Part shown: positions 58,641 through 64,000 of the stretch, in pieces
How positions within the stretch are numbered: position 1 is the stretch's first letter
How the letters are laid out: each line of letters starts with the position of its first letter
Source of the DNA: Allobosea sp035944375
GTDB lineage: Bacteria > Pseudomonadota > Alphaproteobacteria > Rhizobiales > Beijerinckiaceae
Length of the DNA: 64,000 bases
Strand: one strand, 5' to 3'
NCBI RefSeq assembly: GCF_035944375.1
Contig: NZ_DASZBE010000020.1
Position numbers and translations under genes: made by a program
Notes under the pieces: model-generated
The model's input: only the letters and a program-made list of their open reading frames with translations
What the model was told of the DNA's origin: nothing
Databases searched by the model: none

Positions 58641-60410
58641 ATGGGTACGGGGCGTATCGGGGCATTGAACGGCTGGTCTGAGCGCAGGGGTCTGGCGCAG
58701 GCCGCGATCGGACGGGCGGCCCGGCGAACCCGTGGCCAGCTCGTCGGCATCGCGCGTCGCCTCTGGCCGTTCGGCCGCGCGGCGGCCACCCGTCTGCTCT
58801 TCGCCCCGCATGACCTGCGCACCGCCGATCCGACCACGGCCGGCGACATCTATGCCGGCTACTACGCCTTCGCCGGGCGCACGCTGCGGACCCATGGCGA
58901 ATCGCCCTTCGACAGCGAACCTCCGAGCGAGGCCTGGGCCGAGGCGCTTCATGGTTTCGGCTGGCTGCGCCACATGCATGCCGCCGACACGGCCATCGCC
59001 CGGGCCAATGCCCGCGCCCTCGTCGAGGATTTCATGTCCCGCAAGCGCGAGCGGGGCGACATCGCCCGCCGGCCCGCCGTGGCGGCGCGGCGGCTGATCT
59101 CGCTGCTCTCGCATTCGCCGCTGCTGCTCGAAGGCGCCGACCATGCCTTCTATGAGCGATTCCTGCGGCATCTCTCGCGGCTGGCGGAGCGGCTCGACCT
59201 CGCCCTGGCCGGGGCGGTCGAGGGCGGCGCGCGCCTCAACGGCCTGATCGCGGTCACCTTCGCGGCGATCTGCCTCGATGCGCCCGACGGCCGGCGGCGC
59301 CGGCTGGACTACGCGCTCTCCGACGAGCTCGACCGCCAGATCCTGCCCGATGGCGGCCATCTCAGCCGCAACCCGCGCATCCTGATCGAGCTGCTGCTCG
59401 ACCTGTTGCCGCTGCGCGAGACTTTCCTCGCCCGCGGGATCGAGCCGCCGCGCGGCGTGCTGATGGCGATCGAGCGGATGATGCCGCATTTGCGCCTGTT
59501 CCGGCACGGCGACGGGGCGCTCGCTTTGTTCAACGGCATGGGCACGACGCCGCCGGACGTGATGGCGACGCTCGCCGCCTATGACGACGCCCGCGCGCGC
59601 CCGATCGAGCAGGCCGCCTATTCGGGCTATAGCCGCCTCACCGGCGAGCGCGGCATCGTCGTGATCGACGCCGGCGCGCCGCCGCGCGGCGCCCATTCGG
59701 TCGAGGCCCATGCGGGCTGCCTGTCCTTCGAGTTCTCCAGCGGCGCCCAGCGTCTCGTGGTCAATTGCGGCACCAGCCGCTTCGGCTCAGACGCCTTGCG
59801 CCTGGCAGCCCGCAGCACGGCGGCTCATTCGACGCTGACGCTGGACGACCGCTCCAGCGCCACCTTTGGCCGGGTGCTCGGCGAGATGCGCGTCGTGGCC
59901 GGCCCCACCGATGTCCGCGTCGCCCGGCAGGACCGCGAGGAGGGCCAGGAATGGGTCGGCAGCCATGACGGCTACAGCCGCGCTCTCGGTGCGGTCCATA
60001 CCCGCCGCCTGCTGCTCGCTCGCGACGGCGCCACCCTGACCGGCGAGGACGAGATCGCGCTCGATGCAGCCCGCACAGCCCTGCCCGCCGTGGTGCGCTT
60101 TCACCTGCATCCCGGCGTCAGGCCGAGCCTGATCCGCGAGGGCGAAGGCGCGATGCTGGCGCTCCCCAATGGCGAGGTCTGGGCTTTCGAAGCCTCGGGC
60201 CTCGCCGTCTCGATCGAGGAGAGCATTTTCCTCGCCGGAGCCGCGGGCGGGCAGCGCACCGAGCAGCTCAGCGTCGCCTTCGATGCCGCCGTCACGTCCC
60301 GGATCGGCTGGCGCTTCAGCCGGGTCGGGGCCGCGGCCCCCACCACCGCGCGCTTCCGCCCGCCGCCCGGGCCGGACGCTTCCGCACCGGAAGCCACACC
60401 CGACACCTGA
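58641..60410 (+). CDS. Heparinase II/III family protein
   Basis: A 589-residue protein with an alpha/alpha toroid (about 30-310; WAEALHGFGWLRHMHAADTA and LDRQILPDGGHLSRNPRILI) and a beta-sandwich C-terminal part (about 320-560; AYSGYSRLTGERGIVVIDAG, SLEFSSGAQRLVVNCGTS). The family cleaves acidic polysaccharides by elimination. No signal peptide is visible, as common for the alphaproteobacterial group next to rsmB-purH, whose real substrate is not established. It is co-oriented with rsmB and purH. Confidence 0.86.
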   Translation: MGTGRIGALNGWSERRGLAQAAIGRAARRTRGQLVGIARRLWPFGRAAATRLLFAPHDLRTADPTTAGDIYAGYYAFAGRTLRTHGESPFDSEPPSEAWAEALHGFGWLRHMHAADTAIARANARALVEDFMSRKRERGDIARRPAVAARRLISLLSHSPLLLEGADHAFYERFLRHLSRLAERLDLALAGAVEGGARLNGLIAVTFAAICLDAPDGRRRRLDYALSDELDRQILPDGGHLSRNPRILIELLLDLLPLRETFLARGIEPPRGVLMAIERMMPHLRLFRHGDGALALFNGMGTTPPDVMATLAAYDDARARPIEQAAYSGYSRLTGERGIVVIDAGAPPRGAHSVEAHAGCLSFEFSSGAQRLVVNCGTSRFGSDALRLAARSTAAHSTLTLDDRSSATFGRVLGEMRVVAGPTDVRVARQDREEGQEWVGSHDGYSRALGAVHTRRLLLARDGATLTGEDEIALDAARTALPAVVRFHLHPGVRPSLIREGEGAMLALPNGEVWAFEASGLAVSIEESIFLAGAAGGQRTEQLSVAFDAAVTSRIGWRFSRVGAAAPTTARFRPPPGPDASAPEATPDT

Positions 60411-60494
60411 GCCGACGACGGCCGCGCGCTTTGCTTTGCGCGCCGCAGCATGATAGCTCGCGCCGACCGTCTCGATGATCCTGGACCCTTCCCG

Positions 60495-62087
60495 ATGCCG
60501 ACCGAGCTTCGCCGCGTCGAACGCGCGCTCCTTTCCGTTTCCGACAAGACCGGCCTGGTCGAGTTCGCCCGCGCCCTGCACCGGCTCGGCATCGCCCTGG
60601 TTTCGACCGGCGGCACGGCGAAGGCGCTGGCCGAGGCTGGCCTGCCGGTGACCGACGTCTCCGACCTGACCGGCTTCCCGGAAATGATGGATGGCCGCGT
60701 CAAGACCCTGCACCCCAAGGTTCATGGCGGGTTGCTGGCGATCCGCTCCCATCCCGAGCACCAGGCCTCGATGCTCGGCCACGGCATCGCGCCGATCGAC
60801 CTGCTCGTCGTCAACCTCTACCCCTTCGAGGCGACGGTCGCTGCGGCTAAGCCCTATGATGACTGCATCGAGAACATCGACATCGGCGGCCCGGCGATGA
60901 TCCGTGCCGCTGCCAAGAACCACAATGACGTCGCCGTCGTCGTCGAGCCGGCGGACTATGCCGTGGTGCTGGCCGATCTCGAGGCGCAGAGGGGCGCGAC
61001 CACGCTGACCCTGCGCCGCAAGCTCGCCCAGAAGGCCTATGCCCGCACCGCGGCCTATGACGCCGCGATCTCGAACTGGTTCGCCAATGAGCTCGGTGAC
61101 ACCGCGCCGGCCTATCGCGCGCTCGGAGGCCAGCTCGCCGAGACGATGCGCTATGGCGAGAACCCGCATCAATGGGCCGCCTTCTACCGCACGCCCGGCA
61201 GCCGGCCCGGCGTCTCGACCGCTCGCCAGGTTCAGGGCAAGCAGCTCTCCTTCAACAACATCAACGACACCGACGCCGCCTTCGAATGCGTCGCGGAATT
61301 CGACCCCGCCGCTGCTGCGGCCTGCGTCATCGTCAAGCACGCCAACCCCTGCGGCGTCGCCACCGGCCCCTCGCTGCTGGCCGCCTATGAGCGCGCGCTG
61401 GCCTGCGATCCCGTCTCGGCCTTTGGCGGCATCGTCGCGCTGAACCGCAGGCTCGACGCCGAGGCCGCCCGCAGGATCGTCGAGATCTTCACCGAGGTGA
61501 TCATTGCGCCCGAGGCGGACGAGGAGGCGATCGCGCTCATCGCCGCCAAGAAGAACCTGCGCCTGCTGCTGACCGGCGGCCTGCCGGATATGCGCGCGCC
61601 CGGCCTCTCGCTGCGCACCGTGGCGGGCGGTTTCCTCGCCCAGGCGCGCGACAATGCCGTCGTCGACGACATGGAGCTGAAGGTCGTGACCAAGCGCCAG
61701 CCCAGCGAGCGCGAGCTTGCCGATCTGCGTTTCGCCTTCCGCGTCGCCAAGCACGTGAAGTCGAACGCGATCGTCTATGTAAAGGACGGCGCCACCGTTG
61801 GCGTCGGCGCCGGCCAGATGAGCCGGGTCGATTCCTCCCGCATCGCCGCGTGGAAGGCGGCGGAAGCCGCGAAGGCCGCTGGCTTGCCGGAGACACTCGC
61901 CCGGGGTTCGGTCGTGGCATCGGATGCCTTCTTCCCCTTCGCCGACGGGCTGCTGGCTGCGGCGGAAGCCGGCGCCACCGCCGTGATCCAGCCCGGCGGC
62001 TCGATGCGCGACGACGAGGTCATCAGGGCCGCCGACGAGGCCGGCCTCGCCATGGTCTTCACCGGCCATCGCCATTTCCGCCACTGA
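60495..62087 (+). CDS. purH: Bifunctional AICAR formyltransferase / IMP cyclohydrolase
   Basis: A 530-residue enzyme for the last two steps of IMP synthesis. The N-terminal cyclohydrolase domain (about 10-150) has LVSTGGTAKALAEAGL and the KTLHPKVHGGLLAIR motif; the transformylase domain (about 200-530) has GKQLSFNNINDTDAAFECV, the KHANPCGVA histidine and QPGGSMRDDEVI near the end. Length and motifs are normal. The ATG at 60495 matches the family (VERALLSVSDKTGLVEF). A small membrane-protein gene follows 27 bp later. Confidence 0.96.
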   Translation: MPTELRRVERALLSVSDKTGLVEFARALHRLGIALVSTGGTAKALAEAGLPVTDVSDLTGFPEMMDGRVKTLHPKVHGGLLAIRSHPEHQASMLGHGIAPIDLLVVNLYPFEATVAAAKPYDDCIENIDIGGPAMIRAAAKNHNDVAVVVEPADYAVVLADLEAQRGATTLTLRRKLAQKAYARTAAYDAAISNWFANELGDTAPAYRALGGQLAETMRYGENPHQWAAFYRTPGSRPGVSTARQVQGKQLSFNNINDTDAAFECVAEFDPAAAAACVIVKHANPCGVATGPSLLAAYERALACDPVSAFGGIVALNRRLDAEAARRIVEIFTEVIIAPEADEEAIALIAAKKNLRLLLTGGLPDMRAPGLSLRTVAGGFLAQARDNAVVDDMELKVVTKRQPSERELADLRFAFRVAKHVKSNAIVYVKDGATVGVGAGQMSRVDSSRIAAWKAAEAAKAAGLPETLARGSVVASDAFFPFADGLLAAAEAGATAVIQPGGSMRDDEVIRAADEAGLAMVFTGHRHFRH

Positions 62088-62114
62088 GTGCAGCCGCAGG
62101 CGGGGGAACGCCTT

Positions 62115-62381
62115 ATGCACACGCTGAAACTCATCGCCGCCGGTTTCGCCCTGCTCGGCGCCCTGCATTTCCTGGCGCGACGCCTCAAGCTCGGCGGCGG
62201 CGACCCGACCGGCTTCGCGGTGAAGCTCTTCCTGCCACTCTGGCTCGTCGCCGCGCTGGTCAATCTCTGGGTCGGCGTCAACCGCGCCGGCTATACGCTG
62301 CTGCAGGAGATGCCGTTCTTCTCGCTGGTCTTCGGCCTGCCGGCGGCTTTTGCCCTGCTGCTCTTCCTCCGCTTCCGGTGA
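62115..62381 (+). CDS. Small membrane protein, function unknown
   Basis: An 88-residue protein with three hydrophobic stretches (about 4-21, 34-53 and 64-86) and short polar loops, so an inner-membrane protein. MHTLKLIAAGFALLGALHFL opens the first helix. It lies in a purH-to-YbaK gene run and its frame closes 4 bp before the next ATG. The shape resembles small uncharacterised proteins found after purH in related genomes, but no function is known to me. Confidence 0.7.
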   Translation: MHTLKLIAAGFALLGALHFLARRLKLGGGDPTGFAVKLFLPLWLVAALVNLWVGVNRAGYTLLQEMPFFSLVFGLPAAFALLLFLRFR

Positions 62382-62385
62382 TGCG

Positions 62386-62865
62386 ATGAGCCTCGACTCC
62401 GTCCGCGCCTTTTTCGCCACTCACGCTCCCGACATCGCCGTGATGGTGACGTCGGAAAGCAGCGCGACGGTCCAGCTCGCCGCCGCGGCCCATGGCGTGG
62501 AGCCCGCGCGCATCGCCAAGACCCTCTCGCTTCGGGTCGGCGAACGCGTCGTGCTGGTCGTGGCGCGCGGCGACGCCCGCCTCGACAACCGCAAGGCCAA
62601 GGCGGTGTTTGGAGCCAAGCCGAGCATGCTCGATCTGACCGAGGTCGAGGCGTTGACCGGCCATCCCGTCGGTGGCGTCTGCCCCTTCGGCCTGGCGACG
62701 CCGCTGCCGGTCTATTGCGACGTCTCGCTCAACGCCTTCGACGAGGTCGTGCCCGCCGCCGGCTCGACGCACAGCGCGGTGCGGATTTCGCCCGAGCGGC
62801 TGGCAGCGCTGACCAATGCCGAATGGGTCGATGTCTGCCAGGACATCGTACCCTCGGACGGCTGA
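62386..62865 (+). CDS. YbaK/EbsC-family aminoacyl-tRNA editing protein
   Basis: A 159-residue protein of the YbaK/ProX fold. The family motifs are ARIAKTLSLRVGERVVLVVA, LDNRKAKAVFGAK (with the conserved lysine), and GVCPFGLATPLPVYCDVSLN followed by a late AGSTHSAVRISPERL. Such proteins hydrolyse mischarged tRNAs, for example Cys- or Ala-tRNAPro. This short form is the EbsC-like group. It is the last gene of the plus-strand run and meets a DUF72 gene. Confidence 0.88.
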   Translation: MSLDSVRAFFATHAPDIAVMVTSESSATVQLAAAAHGVEPARIAKTLSLRVGERVVLVVARGDARLDNRKAKAVFGAKPSMLDLTEVEALTGHPVGGVCPFGLATPLPVYCDVSLNAFDEVVPAAGSTHSAVRISPERLAALTNAEWVDVCQDIVPSDG

Positions 62866-62871
62866 CGGGCC

Positions 62872-63684
62872 TCAGCCGGTTTTCGCCAACCGCCGCGTCA
62901 GCGCCATCGCTGCGGCGGGATTGCGGACTTTGGCGCCGCTGATCACGTAGAGGAACACGTCGCGCGGCACCGCCTCGGCCGCATCGCCAGATGCCCGGGC
63001 CAGACCGTCGGGAACCTCGCCCTTCGACCAGGCCTGCGCGCGCTGCACCCATCGATCGAGATCGGCGGCGGCATAGCCCTCCGGCTCCGTCTCGCTGGTC
63101 CCCATGATGCGGGCATAGACGAAGGGCGCCGTCACATCGGCGATCTGCGGATAATCCGAATCCGCCGCCGTGATCGCCGCCACGCCATACTCCCGCAGCA
63201 GGGCGATGAAGTCTGGCGTACGGAAGCTGTCATGGCGGACTTCGACGGCATGGCGGATCGCGATGCCATCGACGCTGCGCGGCAGCAGCTTCAGGAAAGC
63301 CTCGAAATCGGCGGGGTCGAAGGCCTTGGTCGGCATGAACTGCCAGTTGATCGGTCCGAGCTTCTCCTTCAACTCCGTGACGCCGCCGGAGAAGAACTTG
63401 TCGATCGAGGGTGCGGCCTCCGCCAGCACGCGGCGGTTGGTGATGTAGCGCGAGCCCTTGACCGCGAAGACGAAGCCGTCGGGCGTCTCCGCCCGCCAGC
63501 GGGCGAAGCTCTCCGGTTTCTGCGAGCCGTAATAGGTGCCGTTGATCTCGATCGTGCCGAGATGGCTGGCAGCGTGCTCGAGTTCGCGCTTCTGCGGGAG
63601 GCCCTCCGGGTAGAAGGTCCCACGCCAGGGCTCGAAGACCCATCCGCCGATGCCCACCCTGATTGTGCCCTGCGGCTTCGTCAT
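62872..63684 (-). CDS. DUF72 TIM-barrel protein (YecE-like)
   Basis: A 270-residue protein with DUF72 motifs: IRVGIGGWVFEPWRGTFYPE at the start, TIEINGTYYGSQKPESFARW, FVFAVKGSRYITNRR, and VEVRHDSFRTPDFIALLREY. The family adopts a TIM barrel and has no proven activity. It is convergent with the YbaK-family gene, with only 6 bp between stops. It was probably transcribed from a promoter within 63685-63866. Confidence 0.87.
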   Translation of the reverse strand: MTKPQGTIRVGIGGWVFEPWRGTFYPEGLPQKRELEHAASHLGTIEINGTYYGSQKPESFARWRAETPDGFVFAVKGSRYITNRRVLAEAAPSIDKFFSGGVTELKEKLGPINWQFMPTKAFDPADFEAFLKLLPRSVDGIAIRHAVEVRHDSFRTPDFIALLREYGVAAITAADSDYPQIADVTAPFVYARIMGTSETEPEGYAAADLDRWVQRAQAWSKGEVPDGLARASGDAAEAVPRDVFLYVISGAKVRNPAAAMALTRRLAKTG

Positions 63685-63866
63685 CGTGGTCTCCAGCTCG
63701 GCGAGGTCTCAATTCGGTGCGGCGGCCGCTGTGACGCAGGCTTGGCGCTGTCGGGGACCGTAGCAGGCGATCAACGAGAGTCGATGCAGCCGAGTGCCAG
63801 GCTGTGTCAGCAGCGGCAATGTTCGCGCAAAGCAACGCCTGGCTTGAGCGCCCTTTCGAACGCAAG

Positions 63867-63895
63867 AACGCCCGCGGCTTTTGGCTGCGGGCGTT
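63867..63895 (-). terminator. Hairpin after tRNA-fMet, likely terminator
   Basis: Perfect 9-bp stem AACGCCCGC (63867-63875) and GCGGGCGTT (63887-63895). On the minus strand it lies 17 nt past the tRNA 3' end and is followed by CTTGCGTT, a poor T-run. Position and stem strength make a terminator or processing hairpin likely. Confidence 0.5.
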
Positions 63896-63912
63896 ATGTG
63901 GGTGTTTTGATT

Positions 63913-63989
<77 letters not shown>

Positions 63990-64000
63990 GGGGTGTTATG

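Noticed and set aside
59787..62420. A minus-strand open frame of 877 codons opposite the heparinase-like gene and purH
   Set aside because: The plus strand encodes unmistakable PurH; the minus translation is low-complexity.

Overview
This window is chromosomal DNA from a GC-rich alphaproteobacterium of the order Hyphomicrobiales (Rhizobiales). A Bosea-like genus is my best guess, from gene content and protein style rather than any database match. The evidence is the rhizobial-type flagellar cluster (FlaF/FlbT, MotB-MotC-FliK, DUF1217, short FlgD), CarD, FdxA, DUF1674, DUF6894, and frequent GTG/TTG starts with 4-bp gene overlaps. I see no insertion sequence, prophage or CRISPR array.

Region 1 (1-24476) is a flagellar and motility cluster. 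It starts inside flgK and continues with flgL, flaF, flbT, flgD, fliQ, flhA and fliR, then FliJ-like, rod-binding (FlgJ-like), FlgN-like and FliL-like small genes. A minus-strand operon (DUF1217 protein, flgF, fliI) follows, then a plus-strand set motA, fliM, DUF6468-like, fliN, fliG and flhB. An orphan HigA-type antitoxin interrupts the cluster before a flagellin gene with a clear terminator. The cluster ends with fliF, a FliH-like gene, motB, motC, fliK and a lytic transglycosylase. Together these supply most of the export gate, MS ring, C ring, stator, hook control and filament. The genes flgBCGHIE, fliE and fliP must lie outside the window.

Region 2 (24491-34105) holds two divergent operons. 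On the minus strand is an HlyD adaptor, an RbbA-like double-ATPase/permease and an ABC-2 permease. On the plus strand is a PHA-synthase-like hydrolase, a MaoC-phosphotransacetylase fusion and acetate kinase. The 277-bp intergenic stretch has one FNR/FixK-type site and an inverted repeat. This suggests, as inference, that one or both operons respond to low oxygen; it is the most interesting regulatory idea in the window.

Region 3 (34112-52000) is mostly housekeeping and small metabolic units. It contains a class III aminotransferase divergent from an XRE-cupin regulator, a Pb/Cd/Zn-type MerR regulator with a near-perfect operator, an epoxide-hydrolase-like protein, and a Suv3-like helicase followed by an S4 protein, FdxA and CarD. 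Next are a dienelactone hydrolase, an M48 protease with a nuclease-like partner, two tRNA-Arg genes, a DUF6894 protein, a Crp/Fnr regulator, HisE, an MsbA-type exporter and a D-threonine aldolase-like enzyme.

Region 4 (51901-55860) is a tungstate-uptake locus. A regulator joining a DNA-binding HTH to a ligand-binding domain is divergent from tupB-tupC-tupA, with an inverted-repeat operator candidate between them; trmO follows. Region 5 (55915-63989) carries a DUF1674/SDHAF4-like gene, htpX, rsmB, a heparinase-like gene, purH, a small membrane protein, a YbaK-family protein, a DUF72 protein and tRNA-fMet. A related inverted-repeat element (CGTCATCCCGG arms) occurs twice, both times between converging genes.
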